A DNA stretch of 64,000 bases. Origin: Desulfosporosinus lacus DSM 15449 (GTDB lineage Bacteria; Bacillota; Desulfitobacteriia; Desulfitobacteriales; Desulfitobacteriaceae). Where the stretch lies: positions 1-64,000 of the forward strand of contig NZ_FQXJ01000022.1 in NCBI RefSeq assembly GCF_900129935.1, given 5' to 3'. Below are positions 44,855 through 54,035 of this stretch, piece after piece; position 1 is the stretch's first letter, and each line of letters starts with the position of its first letter. The notes below the pieces were generated by a model that was given only the letters and a program-made list of their open reading frames with translations, was not told the origin of the DNA and did no database searches. The position numbers were made by a program, and so were the translations under genes.

Positions 44855-46576
44855 ATGATGAAAAAAAGAAGCCTAATTCTGCAGTTATTCATTATGCTGT
44901 TTCTTATTCTCCAATGCCTCATTGCCTTTTTGGCTTTTTCAACCTATAAATATGCGGAATCAGTGATTCTTAAAGAGGTGATTCAGCTGAACACGAATAT
45001 GCTTCAGCAGATTGCCATCAGGATCAATCAGGAATTAAAGGATGTTGAAGTTCTAGCCAGCCGCATTGCCTATGATACAAGTATTATTGAATCCCTGAAA
45101 AAAAGCTCAGGCGGAGAGAGTGCCAACAAGGAACAGCTTCTGAAAATTGAAGGAATTATGTCCGGTTACATCTGGTCTTATCGAAGTACGGCCATGCTCA
45201 TCGACGCCCATTTGATCGATAAGCGCGGCAATACCTATTCCACCTCCTATTCCATGTCCTCCAATCAGGAAGCTGACTTAGCAGCCTTTGACAAAGCTCT
45301 GGAAAATGGACAGGGTAGTGGAATTTTCCCCATCAAGTCTTACTTTACTGCCACAGGGGGATATAATTATTATTTCCAGGTAGCCAGAAAAGTTGAAGAC
45401 TATATTTCCAAACAAGACTATGGGGTGCTCTTGTTAAACGTCAATGAAAAACTACTGGGTGATAATTATATTCGCTTGACCAATGAAGAAAAAGATTTCT
45501 TTATCGTTGACCAGGATGGGCTGATCATTTCTCACAAAGATAAAAGCAAAATCAATGAAAAACTGAATAGCTTTGTGGAAGCTAACAGCAAAAACAAGCT
45601 GAATAACTATTATTTGCAAGAGGATAAGCTCTTTATTTCTCAACCGATCAGCGGTTGCGGCTGGTACCTTGTGGAGTCGGTTTCTTTAGCAAGTGCCTTG
45701 CTCCCTCTCGAAAAAATTGAGTTGTTTTTAATTACTTTTGGGATTTTATGCACTTTACTAACGGGTGTGGTACTATGCGTTGTTGCAAGAAAGATTGCTG
45801 AACCCTTAAGTTTACTCAGAAACAAAATGACTGAATTCAACGATGGTAATCTTTCCATTCAAATTCAGGATAGTACTTATAAGGAGTTTTCGGAAATCTC
45901 CATTTCCTTTAATGAACTGATTCAGCGGGTGAATTTTTTGCTTAAAGAAAATGTCAACAATGAACGCCAAAAACGTTTGCTGGAGCTTGATTTTTTGCGA
46001 GCTCAAATCAACCCCCATTTTATCTATAACACCTTAAGCTCCATTCGCTTTTATGTGGAAATGGGGAAAAACAAAGAAGCGGAGGAAATGCTTTATCATT
46101 TTTCTAAGCTGTTGCGCAGGGTACTGTCCCGCGGGGATGAATTCGTCCTGTTAAGGGATGAGGTTAAGCACCTGGAGGACTATGTAGTTCTACAAAAGAT
46201 GAGATATGCCAACGCCTTTCTCGTAGAATTTTTACTGGCTGAAAACACCTTAAATGCTCAGATCCCCTCCTTTATCCTGCAGCCAATTATTGAAAATGCT
46301 ATTTTTTACGGCTTGCAGGTCAATCGATTGATTGTGATTAAGGTGGAAGCTGAATTAGCAGATGATGATTTATATATTACGATTTCCGACAATGGAATCG
46401 GCATGAGCCAGGAGAAAATTACCGAGATCTTTAATAAAGAGGTTCAAATGAGCAGAGTAGGAATTTTAAATGTGCATGAACGAATTAGAATTCTTTACGG
46501 AGGTGCCTATGGTTTGACCATTGAACAGAATGATCCGGAAGGAACTAAAGTGATACTTAAATTACACTATGCTTAG
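44855..46576 (+). CDS. YesM-type sensor histidine kinase
   Basis: This 573-residue membrane kinase has TM1 at about 8-28 (LQLFIMLFLILQCLIAFLAF), an extracytoplasmic dCache-like sensor to about 285, TM2 at about 290-312 (FLITFGILCTLLTGVVLCVV), a HAMP domain, and the LytS/YesM His-kinase motif AQINPHFIYNTLSSIRFYVE with the phosphorylated His near 387. The HATPase is at 470-570 (ISDNGIGMS). The response regulator follows after 8 bp. The pair most likely senses and controls the solute importer downstream. Confidence 0.93.
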   Translation: MMKKRSLILQLFIMLFLILQCLIAFLAFSTYKYAESVILKEVIQLNTNMLQQIAIRINQELKDVEVLASRIAYDTSIIESLKKSSGGESANKEQLLKIEGIMSGYIWSYRSTAMLIDAHLIDKRGNTYSTSYSMSSNQEADLAAFDKALENGQGSGIFPIKSYFTATGGYNYYFQVARKVEDYISKQDYGVLLLNVNEKLLGDNYIRLTNEEKDFFIVDQDGLIISHKDKSKINEKLNSFVEANSKNKLNNYYLQEDKLFISQPISGCGWYLVESVSLASALLPLEKIELFLITFGILCTLLTGVVLCVVARKIAEPLSLLRNKMTEFNDGNLSIQIQDSTYKEFSEISISFNELIQRVNFLLKENVNNERQKRLLELDFLRAQINPHFIYNTLSSIRFYVEMGKNKEAEEMLYHFSKLLRRVLSRGDEFVLLRDEVKHLEDYVVLQKMRYANAFLVEFLLAENTLNAQIPSFILQPIIENAIFYGLQVNRLIVIKVEAELADDDLYITISDNGIGMSQEKITEIFNKEVQMSRVGILNVHERIRILYGGAYGLTIEQNDPEGTKVILKLHYA

Positions 46577-46584
46577 GAGGAATT

Positions 46585-47382
46585 ATGTTAAGAATTGTCA
46601 TTGCAGATGATGAACTGCCCATTCGGGAGTGGCTGAACTATTGTCTGAAAGATAGAAATACCAAGTTAAAGATTGTTGGAATCGCCTCTGATGGTTTGCA
46701 GGCCCAAGAGCTGGCTGTGAAAGAGAAGCCTGATGTGGTGATCATGGATATCAGGATGCCGAAAATGGATGGAATTACGGCGATGAAAAATATTAAGAAA
46801 GTACTGCCTCAGACGGAATTTGTTATCTTGACAAATTACGCTGATTTTTCCTACGCTAAACAAGCAATTACCTGCGGTGCTAAGGAATACATCTTAAAGT
46901 CTGAATTACGAAGCTCGGAATTAATTGAAATACTGGCTAAGATTGAAGAGGATCGTTATACCCAATATGACAGACCAAAAATTGCGGATCAGTTAGAACG
47001 TGCGGCCCAAAAAACCTTGATAGAGTATTCCGGTGAGCATATTGATACCAACAACCAATTTATTGAAAAGGCCTTAATGTATATTCATGAACATTTCGAC
47101 AAAGCCATTTCCCTGGCGGATGTTGCCGGCCAGGTGTATAGGTCTCCTGAGTATTTTAGCCGCTTGTTTAAAGAGGTAACCGGCGAAAACTTTAGTATTT
47201 ACCTGATTAATTATCGACTGACCCAAGCGCGAAAACTATTAATCAATACAGATTTTAAAATTACAGATATAGCCTATAGGGTAGGGTACCAGAACCCAAG
47301 TTATTTCTCCAGACTTTACAAGAAGTATATGGGAATTACTCCGGAGGATGAGCGGAGAAAAAACAGCCTTAAAGCAAAATAG
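46585..47382 (+). CDS. YesN-type response regulator (AraC output)
   Basis: This 265-residue protein has a receiver domain with phospho-acceptor Asp55 in VVIMDIRMPKMDG and acidic pocket DD at 8-9, and an AraC helix-turn-helix pair at about 160-258 (ISLADVAGQVYRSPEYFSRL; ITDIAYRVGYQNPSYFSRLY). AGGAGG lies before the ATG. It is co-transcribed with the kinase. The lipoprotein gene starts 174 bp later and is the likely target promoter. Confidence 0.93.
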   Translation: MLRIVIADDELPIREWLNYCLKDRNTKLKIVGIASDGLQAQELAVKEKPDVVIMDIRMPKMDGITAMKNIKKVLPQTEFVILTNYADFSYAKQAITCGAKEYILKSELRSSELIEILAKIEEDRYTQYDRPKIADQLERAAQKTLIEYSGEHIDTNNQFIEKALMYIHEHFDKAISLADVAGQVYRSPEYFSRLFKEVTGENFSIYLINYRLTQARKLLINTDFKITDIAYRVGYQNPSYFSRLYKKYMGITPEDERRKNSLKAK

Positions 47383-47555
47383 TGCTAAATGTTAAGAAAG
47401 TGACAAGGGCTGGTGTACTGCAGCAAGATAGTGCTAGAAACTCGACATGACCGTTACTATCAGAGCGGCTTATTTTTGTTACAATTAGGCTAAGATTTGA
47501 AGGGCTGATCCTAATCCTTTGGCAGGCAACTAGATTATATTGGGGGGTAAGAGAA

Positions 47556-48578
47556 ATGATTAAGAAAAGATCCAAATTGACAGCAGCTGTCTTGGCCGTC
47601 TTAATGTTGTTTTTGCTGACAGCATGTGGCACCACCACAGTAGATTCAGGTAAAAAAGGTGCAAGCGATTACAAAATGGTTCTGATATTACCCGGTCCTA
47701 TTAACGATCAAAGCTGGAATGCCACAAACTACGCCGGGCTGGTTAAGTCCAATGCAACTCTGGGCACAAAAATGGAATACGTGGAAAACGTACAGGCGGC
47801 TGATTATGAGTCTACCTTTAGAAATTATGCCGAGCGCGGGTATAACCTGATTATGGCAGCAGGTACTCAATTTGATGAAGCAGCCAATAAGGTTGCGGAG
47901 AGCTACCCGAAAACAACCTTTTGTGTTGTCAATGGTATGGTTAGTAAGGGTTCAAATGTCGCTCCGATTTTCCCCAAAGAATATGAGGCAAGTTATATAG
48001 CTGCCTTAATGGCTGGAGAAGTCAGCAAAAACGGTCAGTTTGCCACAATTGGCGGTTTCCCCAATAAGGCTATGGAGCATTTGCTGGATGTCTATGAAAA
48101 GGTTGCTGTGGATCTCGCCAAAGAGCGCGGAATTTCAGGTGCCAAAGCAGTTCGTGCCTATGCTAACAGCTGGGATGATGTAGCTTTAGGCAAACAAATG
48201 GCCGCTACAATGATTGATAATGGCGCCGATGTGATGTTTGTTTATGCCAATCAGGTTGGCTTAGGCTCTATCCAGGCTACCAAAGAAAAAGGGGTTAAGT
48301 TCATCGGTTTCTCGGGAGATCAGACAACCATTGATCCCAATACAGTAGTCAGTTCTGTGGTGTTTGATTTTGAAACCTTTTATGTCTGGGCTATTCAAAA
48401 ATATCTGGATGGCAGTTTAGATGGCAACAAAGTCCATGAAGCAGGAATTGCGGAGAATATCTTTAAGCCGGTCTATACAGCCAACATCAGTAAAGATGTT
48501 CAAGACAAAGTAGCTGCAGGTATGGAGAAAGCCAAAAAAGGTGAAGTTGATTTTAACGCTATGTTTGTCAATAAATAG
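47556..48578 (+). CDS. BMP family substrate-binding lipoprotein
   Basis: This 340-residue lipoprotein has the lipobox LLTACG at residues 20-25 and the PnrA/Med/BMP fold (VLILPGPINDQSWNATNYAG, NLIMAAGTQFDEAANKVAES, FSGDQTTIDPNTVVSSVVFD). BMP proteins bind purine nucleosides in several species, although some clostridial members bind other ligands. It begins the importer operon, with ATPase and permease genes after a 440-bp gap. GGGGGGTAAGAGA precedes the ATG. Confidence 0.92.
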   Translation: MIKKRSKLTAAVLAVLMLFLLTACGTTTVDSGKKGASDYKMVLILPGPINDQSWNATNYAGLVKSNATLGTKMEYVENVQAADYESTFRNYAERGYNLIMAAGTQFDEAANKVAESYPKTTFCVVNGMVSKGSNVAPIFPKEYEASYIAALMAGEVSKNGQFATIGGFPNKAMEHLLDVYEKVAVDLAKERGISGAKAVRAYANSWDDVALGKQMAATMIDNGADVMFVYANQVGLGSIQATKEKGVKFIGFSGDQTTIDPNTVVSSVVFDFETFYVWAIQKYLDGSLDGNKVHEAGIAENIFKPVYTANISKDVQDKVAAGMEKAKKGEVDFNAMFVNK

Positions 48579-48589
48579 ACCCTTATGCT

Positions 48590-48916
48590 GCTATGCGGCA
48601 CCACTGATGAATGAAAATGGGCGCTCTTTCGGGTCAAGCGGGTCGGGCAGTTTCGCCACATCCTGCAAGAAAGCTAATTCGTGCGAAGACAGTGTCTTCG
48701 TCACCGCAGCATTCCGAGGCTCGCCCACTCACGGCTACGGGAGCTACGCCAAACCTCCGGGTAGTACCTGATGTTAACCATGGCTTCGCAATCCCCGCAG
48801 CCGCTTATGGGCTTAAATGCCTCTCCATGCAATGGGTTCGCTCCTGTGGACGAATCTGCCCTTCTTGCGGGTCTCGGGATACTTCAGCATGTCTTTGGAG
48901 TCTTTTTTCAGAGTAG
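48590..48916. other. GC-rich, apparently structured non-coding insert in the importer operon
   Basis: This ~325-bp stretch is clearly more GC-rich than its neighbours. Its open frames do not resemble proteins (no ribosome binding site, odd composition). It holds several inverted repeats, e.g. GAAGACAGTGTCTTC at about 48696-48710 and multiple GC stems around ctcgcccactcacggctacg. It looks like a structured RNA or the non-coding end of a mobile element (IS605/omega-RNA-like or group-II-like); the sequence alone does not let me decide. The strand of any transcript is also open. Confidence 0.4.
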
Positions 48917-48983
48917 GGTAGAAGTGGTTTTAGTTATAAAGACTTAGGGATAAAATGAATAAAGCAAAAAATAGCGGTTCCGA

Positions 48984-49008
48984 GAGGTGCCTCTATTTTT
49001 TTGAATAG
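48984..49008 (+). terminator. Terminator/attenuator before the ABC ATPase
   Basis: AGAGG-TG-CCTCT followed by ATTTTTTTG lies 15-35 bp before the ATPase start. It may reduce read-through from the lipoprotein gene, which normally is needed in excess of the transporter. Confidence 0.55.
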
Positions 49009-49019
49009 GTGGTGAAATT

Positions 49020-50552
49020 GTGGGGACAGCTTTTTTTGAACTTAGGGGGATCAGTAAATACTTTGCCAAAGTTATTGCTAATCAAGATGTTTCCTTTTCC
49101 ATTCAAAGAGGTGAAGTTTTAGCTTTGTTGGGAGAAAACGGAGCGGGTAAAAGTACGATTATGAAGATCCTCTACGGACTATATAAGGCTGACGAAGGGA
49201 AGCTATTTAAAGATGGGAAAGAGATAAAAATAGATTCGCCCAAGGAGGCCATGGAGCTGGGGATTTCCATGATCCAACAGCATTTTTCTCTGGTGCCTGC
49301 TCACACTGTGACCGAAAATATTATCCTGGGTAATGTCCAGGGAGTAATTGATTATAAATTGTTCCGGGAAGAAATCAAAAAGCTGGCTGAGCTTTATGGC
49401 TTTGAGCTTAATCCTAATGACTATATCCGCGACTTGGCCGTGGGTGTTCAACAAAAAGTCGAAATTTTAAAGGCCCTGTATCAAAAAACCAATCTTTTAA
49501 TCATGGATGAACCAACGGCAGTTCTCACCCCTCAAGAGGCTGAAAACCTCATGGGCTTTGTCAGAGATTTTACCGCCCAAGGTAATTCGGTTATTTTTAT
49601 CACCCACAAGTTAAAAGAGGTCATGAGTGTTGCGGATCGGATTATTGTCATGAGGGCAGGAAGGGTCTATGGAGATATAAAACGGGCTGAGACCAATGAA
49701 CTGGAATTATCTAAATTGATGATCGGCCGAGATTTAAATTGGGTAACTAAAGATGACCGGCAGGAATCTCTTGATCAGGAAGTTCGCTTGGAAATTAAAC
49801 AAGTTACCCTGCAGGAGAAAACCGGGGTTCCGGCCTTGAAGGATATTTCTTTGACCTTGCACAAAGGAGAAATTCTGGGGATTGCAGGGGTTAGCGGCAA
49901 TGGCCAGCGGGAACTCTGTGAAATAGTGTGTGGTGCTATTTTGCCGACAAAGGGAAGAGTCTTGGTGGATGGGGAGGATATTACTGAACGAAAAATCAGA
50001 GCCAGGATTGACTTGGGAATTGGCTATGTTCCTGCGGACAGAAGCAGTGATGGCATGATTATGGATATGTCCATTGCCGAGAATATGCTGCTGAAGAGTA
50101 GTTACGATAAAAAATGGCAAAAGCGTGGGTTTATTGACAAGAAAAAGCTTAATCAATACGCCTTACAGGAGATCCGGGACTATTCAATTAAGGCTCCTTC
50201 ACCGGAGACCATTGCCCGTGGTTTATCAGGGGGCAATCAACAAAAAGTGGTTTTAGCCCGGGAAGTGGATAATGGAGAGAAGGTCATCGTCTTCGATCAA
50301 CCGACCAGAGGGTTAGATCTGGGTGCGGTTAACCACATTCACCAAGTTATTCTTAAGGAACGTGCCAAAGGAAAAAGTGTTTTACTGGTTTCCACTGAGC
50401 TTTCGGAGATTTTTGCCCTTTCTGACAGGATTGCGATCTTGTATAAGGGGGAAATACAAGGGGTATTTAACAGTGCGGAGCTTACCACGGAAAAGATTGG
50501 TCTGTTAATGGCAGGATTTCGCGAAGGAGAGGTGAGCAATGATGCAGGCTAA
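49020..50552 (+). CDS. Dual-domain ABC transporter ATPase (nucleoside-type)
   Basis: This 510-residue protein has two ATP-binding halves. The first has Walker A LLGENGAGKSTIMKILYGL, a signature-like AVGVQQKVEILKAL and Walker B LLIMDEPTAV. The second has GVSGNGQRELCEIVCGA, which is a degenerate Walker A lacking GKS/T, then LSGGNQQKVVLARE and VIVFDQPTRGLD. This asymmetry is normal for the sugar/nucleoside (CUT2-like) importers. GTG 49020 follows AGGTGGTG. It overlaps the first permease by 14 bp. Confidence 0.93.
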   Translation: MGTAFFELRGISKYFAKVIANQDVSFSIQRGEVLALLGENGAGKSTIMKILYGLYKADEGKLFKDGKEIKIDSPKEAMELGISMIQQHFSLVPAHTVTENIILGNVQGVIDYKLFREEIKKLAELYGFELNPNDYIRDLAVGVQQKVEILKALYQKTNLLIMDEPTAVLTPQEAENLMGFVRDFTAQGNSVIFITHKLKEVMSVADRIIVMRAGRVYGDIKRAETNELELSKLMIGRDLNWVTKDDRQESLDQEVRLEIKQVTLQEKTGVPALKDISLTLHKGEILGIAGVSGNGQRELCEIVCGAILPTKGRVLVDGEDITERKIRARIDLGIGYVPADRSSDGMIMDMSIAENMLLKSSYDKKWQKRGFIDKKKLNQYALQEIRDYSIKAPSPETIARGLSGGNQQKVVLAREVDNGEKVIVFDQPTRGLDLGAVNHIHQVILKERAKGKSVLLVSTELSEIFALSDRIAILYKGEIQGVFNSAELTTEKIGLLMAGFREGEVSNDAG

Positions 50553-51606
50553 GCTAAGAGATCTCCTGATTACCAATATCCTGGCCATTGTCTTAGGACT
50601 CGTTGCCAGTGGGTTGATGCTACTTTTTTTGGGCAAAAATCCTGTTAACGCCTATAGCGTATTAATCACCTCGGTGGTGCGCGACGGCTATACCTTTGCT
50701 GACATCTTTGTGAAAGCAACCCCCTTAATGTTCACTGCTTTAGCCTTTGCTTTTACCTACAAAGCTAATTTATACAATATCGGTGCCCAGGGGCAGTTTT
50801 ACATTGGTGCGGTAATTGCCGCCGCTGGATCCTTGTTGCTTCAGAACATCCTGCCCGGTTGGCTGGTCCTGATTATTACCTTGCTTCTAACCATTGTTGG
50901 CGGCGGCCTCTGGGGGGCATTTATCGGTTTTGTCAAGGCCAGGTACAATTCCAATGAATTTTTAGTGAGTATGATGTCCACCTATGTGGCTTTGGCCATT
51001 ATGAATTATTTGCTGCGAACCTTTCTCATAGAAGGGAAAGCTGAATACCCTCAAACGGATGCGCTGGCTGCCTCTGTCTGGCTGCCTCGTATCATCCCCG
51101 GTACCAGGCTGCACATTGGTTTTGTTTTGGCAGTGCTGGCTTGTGTTGGGGTTTGGGTTCTGCTTTACAAGACCCCGCTGGGTTATCGCATCCGGGCCGT
51201 CGGGTATAATGCGGGAGCTGCGGAAATGTCAGGCATCAATGCCAAGAAACTTTATATGCTGGCGTTTTTTATCAGTGGAGCCTTAGCCGGAGTGGCCGGA
51301 TTTACGGAAGTTAACGGGGTGCAGCATATGCTGGTTCAGGGCTTTAATCCGGACCTTGGAGCAGCTGGGATTGGAATTGCAATCTTAGCCAATGGCAACC
51401 CCATAGGCATAATTTTTGCCGCTATTTTATTTGGTGCCTTGAAGGTTGGCGGTACTATTATGGGGCAGATGTCAGGGATTCCCTCAAGTATCATTGAATT
51501 GATGCAAGGCTTTGTGATGGTGTTTGTCATTCTCTCGTATTTTGTTCGGACCTGGTTGGAAAATAACCGGGAAAAACGCAAATTACAAAAGGCGGTGGCA
51601 AAATGA
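50539..51606 (+). CDS. ABC transporter permease (nucleoside-type), first
   Basis: This 355-residue membrane protein has about eight helices and belongs to the BPD_transp_2 family (VNAYSVLITSVVRDGYTFAD; FTYKANLYNIGAQGQFYIGA; YNAGAAEMSGINAKKLYMLA; GAAGIGIAILANGNPIGIIF). It forms half of the channel with the next gene product. It overlaps the ATPase by 14 bp and the next permease by 4 bp, indicating translational coupling. AGGAGAGGTGAG lies upstream of the start. Confidence 0.94.
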   Translation: MMQAKLRDLLITNILAIVLGLVASGLMLLFLGKNPVNAYSVLITSVVRDGYTFADIFVKATPLMFTALAFAFTYKANLYNIGAQGQFYIGAVIAAAGSLLLQNILPGWLVLIITLLLTIVGGGLWGAFIGFVKARYNSNEFLVSMMSTYVALAIMNYLLRTFLIEGKAEYPQTDALAASVWLPRIIPGTRLHIGFVLAVLACVGVWVLLYKTPLGYRIRAVGYNAGAAEMSGINAKKLYMLAFFISGALAGVAGFTEVNGVQHMLVQGFNPDLGAAGIGIAILANGNPIGIIFAAILFGALKVGGTIMGQMSGIPSSIIELMQGFVMVFVILSYFVRTWLENNREKRKLQKAVAK

Positions 51607-52517
51607 TCTATTTGTTAAGTGCAACAATTATGATGGGGACGCCATTGCTTTTTGGAGCTCTAGCAGAAGTCATTGCCGAACGAACAGGGATGATGGTAAC
51701 GGCGATTGAAGGGATCTTTTTAATGGGAGCCTGGGCCGGTTTTGTGGGAGGGTATTTAAGCGGCAGTTTGATCGTAGGATTTTTAGCGGCCATGCTGGCC
51801 GGTTTATTGGTGGCAAGTTTATATGGCTGGATCTGCATCTATTTAAAGCAGCATCAAGTGGTGACCGGGGTGGCCATCAATCTTTTGGTAGTAGGCCTTT
51901 GTTCATTTTTGTACCGGGTCATTTTTGGAGTTCCTATAACTCCGCTAACCGTTAATCCTTTAGCAACGATTCCCATTCCCCTGCTTTCAGAAATTCCGCT
52001 GCTTGGGCCAATCCTGTTTAATCAAAACATATTGACCTACATTATCTATGTGTTGGCGCCTCTCTCCTATTTCATGCTCTATAAAACTTCTATCGGTTTA
52101 ACCATCCGGTCCGCCGGGGAAAATCCTGAAGCGGTGGATGTGGCAGGTATCAATGTTCTTAGGGTTCGCTTTCTTACGGTGCTTTTAGCTGGGGTTATGG
52201 GCGGAGTAGCCGGTGCTTTTTATTCCATTGGTTTTCTGGGCATGTTTACGACGAATATTATTGGTGGTCGTGGTTGGATTGCTTTTGCCATTTGCTTCTT
52301 AGGCAATTGGAATCCCAAAGGAGCAGTTATTGGTACCCTGGCTTTCGGATTTGCCGAAGCAATTGCAATTTATATGCAGTCGACAGGAAACAGTGCCTTA
52401 TTTCCCAATGAATTATTTATTGCTCTGCCCTATATTATGACGATTGTTTTAACAATTTCCAGAAAATCCTTTAGTGTACCTGCTAAATTGGGAGTTCCTT
52501 ATGTCAAAGAGAATTAA
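51603..52517 (+). CDS. ABC transporter permease (nucleoside-type), second
   Basis: This 304-residue BPD_transp_2 permease reads LAEVIAERTGMMVTAIEGIF, SAGENPEAVDVAGINVLRVR and GGRGWIAFAICFLGNWNPKG. It pairs with the preceding permease. The ATGA overlap (4 bp) with the upstream gene is typical. It is the last gene of the operon. The set (BMP, dual ATPase, two permeases) is the standard nucleoside/BMP importer; the exact ligand is not decided by sequence. Confidence 0.94.
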   Translation: MIYLLSATIMMGTPLLFGALAEVIAERTGMMVTAIEGIFLMGAWAGFVGGYLSGSLIVGFLAAMLAGLLVASLYGWICIYLKQHQVVTGVAINLLVVGLCSFLYRVIFGVPITPLTVNPLATIPIPLLSEIPLLGPILFNQNILTYIIYVLAPLSYFMLYKTSIGLTIRSAGENPEAVDVAGINVLRVRFLTVLLAGVMGGVAGAFYSIGFLGMFTTNIIGGRGWIAFAICFLGNWNPKGAVIGTLAFGFAEAIAIYMQSTGNSALFPNELFIALPYIMTIVLTISRKSFSVPAKLGVPYVKEN

Positions 52518-52647
52518 CTCCCCGGTGAGTCTAAACTCCATTCTGAACAGACTGCTCTTTGAGGCTCCACTGATGATGTGTTATAATATGGTAATGCTTA
52601 AAATTATTTAGATAATCGAATAGTTGATCTTATGGGGGCGAGTTTTA

Positions 52648-53229
52648 ATGTCAATATTTCCGCATGGTAGTGATAAAAAATATACCTATGCAGATTATCT
52701 TACCTGGAATGATGGAGAAAGATGGGAAATAATTGATGGCGTGCCCTATATGCAATCTGCTCCTACATGGCAGCATCAAGCCATATCCAGTGAACTTGTG
52801 CTGCAATTTGGTGAATACTTACGGAATAAGCCCTGTAGAATTTTTGCTTCGCCTTTCGATTTAAGGATACCTGAATTAAATGAAGAAGACGAAGAAACAA
52901 CGTTTGTATGTCAGCCTGATCTTATCGTCATTTGTGATCATGCTGGTTTAAAAGGTACTGGGTATTATGGTACTCCCACCCTAATTATGGAAATATCATC
53001 TCCTTCAACGGCAAGGAAAGATAAGCTTTTGAAGTTTAATAAATTTGAAAAGGCCGGGGTTAAAGAGTATTGGATCATTGAACCAGATGGTAAGTTCGTG
53101 AGCGTATTTACCTTACAGAAGAATAAGCGCTATGGACGGCCAGATGTTTATTCAGATGAAGAAAAAATAACCGTGAGCGCTTTACCTGACTTGATAATTG
53201 ATCTTAATCCGGTTTTTGCTGCTTTGTAA
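52648..53229 (+). CDS. Uma2 family (DUF820) restriction-like nuclease, second copy
   Basis: This 193-residue paralogue of the protein at 14800 has YTYADYLTWNDGERWEIIDG, VCQPDLIVICD (PD), LIMEISSPSTARKDKLLKFN and KAGVKEYWIIEPDG. ATG 52648 follows GGGGGCGAG; an upstream ATG is not supported. TATAAT at about 52581 in gttataatatgg resembles the promoter box of the first copy. The two are clearly diverged, so this is an old duplication. Confidence 0.85.
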   Translation: MSIFPHGSDKKYTYADYLTWNDGERWEIIDGVPYMQSAPTWQHQAISSELVLQFGEYLRNKPCRIFASPFDLRIPELNEEDEETTFVCQPDLIVICDHAGLKGTGYYGTPTLIMEISSPSTARKDKLLKFNKFEKAGVKEYWIIEPDGKFVSVFTLQKNKRYGRPDVYSDEEKITVSALPDLIIDLNPVFAAL

Positions 53230-53349
53230 ATAAACTTTGATATTGCTTATTGAACAGGGAGCGGCAGCAGTTGGCGTAGCGCGTAGGGCCTTGGAAAAGC
53301 CCAATACGCCAAGGTCAGAACCCAGGCCATTTTGAAATAAGATAAGTTA

Positions 53350-53400
53350 TGCCTATTCTAAAATAGCCTGCGCAGGCCAATTTGGAATAGGCATTTTATA
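53350..53400. terminator. Inverted repeat/terminator
   Basis: ATGCCTATTC and GAATAGGCAT enclose a second stem (CCTGCGCAGG), followed by TTTTATA. The segment 53230-53349 before it shows no gene. Confidence 0.55.
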
Positions 53401-53418
53401 TAGGGTTATATGGGAGTT

Positions 53419-53498
53419 AATTCTTGTCTGTAAAAGAGTAAGCTACCGTTCACAAGGTGAGGTTATTTCTTATACTTCTAATTTGGGCTAACGTTCGG
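53419..53498 (+). repeat. Composite repeat relic
   Basis: attcttgtctgtaaaagagt plus aagctaccgttcacaa repeats the terminator region at 59802-59836 with loss of one arm. It is followed at once by ggttatttcttatacttct and gggctaacgttcggt, a piece of the toxin element's antisense half. Two different repeats are thus joined end to end. Confidence 0.65.
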
Positions 53499-53501
53499 TG
53501 A

Positions 53502-53811
53502 GCGCACTAGAGAAAAGGTTGGAGATAAAACCTATGTTTTATCAGGAATTGAATTTGGAGAGCCATACGTTTACCCAAAAGAATTTGAGAAAATTGTAAA
53601 GGAAAAATTTGATGTAGTAATGGCAGCTATTCACTATATTGGGAAAGACAAAGTTGGTGTCCACTGGGTTAACGGAACCTACGAATATGATAAAGCTTTA
53701 TTGAAGGACTATACAAATGAAAGAATTTTTCTGGAGTATTATGAAGAATTACTTCAGGTTGTTAAATTGGGTAGTTATGTAGTTATTAGGAAACAATTAG
53801 GAAACAATTAG
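53502..53811 (+). pseudogene. PHP-domain phosphatase fragment
   Basis: The frame reads YVLSGIEFGEPYVYPKEFEK, KFDVVMAAIHYIGKDKVG and YEELLQVVKLGSYVV, the middle of a PHP (histidinol-phosphatase-like) domain. The metal-binding N-terminal HxH and the C-terminal ligands are missing. The 5' side begins inside the repeat relic and the 3' side ends in a short tandem repeat. Confidence 0.65.
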
Positions 53812-53830
53812 GAAACAATTAGGAAACAAA
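53790..53830 (+). repeat. 11-bp tandem repeat
   Basis: Nearly four units of AGGAAACAATT lie at the end of the PHP relic, consistent with slippage at a decaying locus. Confidence 0.85.
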
Positions 53831-54035
53831 TAAATTGTTGACTTCGAGTCAACTCTAAGATGTACAATCAAACTATCTTAACAGGAGTTTTTAAAATTCT
53901 GGGAAAGTGGAGATATACTAACTAAAAGAAAAATGACATGATTTGCAAAGCATGTCTTGCATACTTGGTCAGGATATGACGGCAGATAAATTTTCAAAAC
54001 GAATACACATAATAAAATGGAAAGAAGTTGAAAAG

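Noticed and set aside
49861-49920. Loss-of-function in the second half of the ABC ATPase because its Walker A lacks GKS/T
   Set aside because: This degenerate site is normal for CUT2/nucleoside-type dual ATPases.
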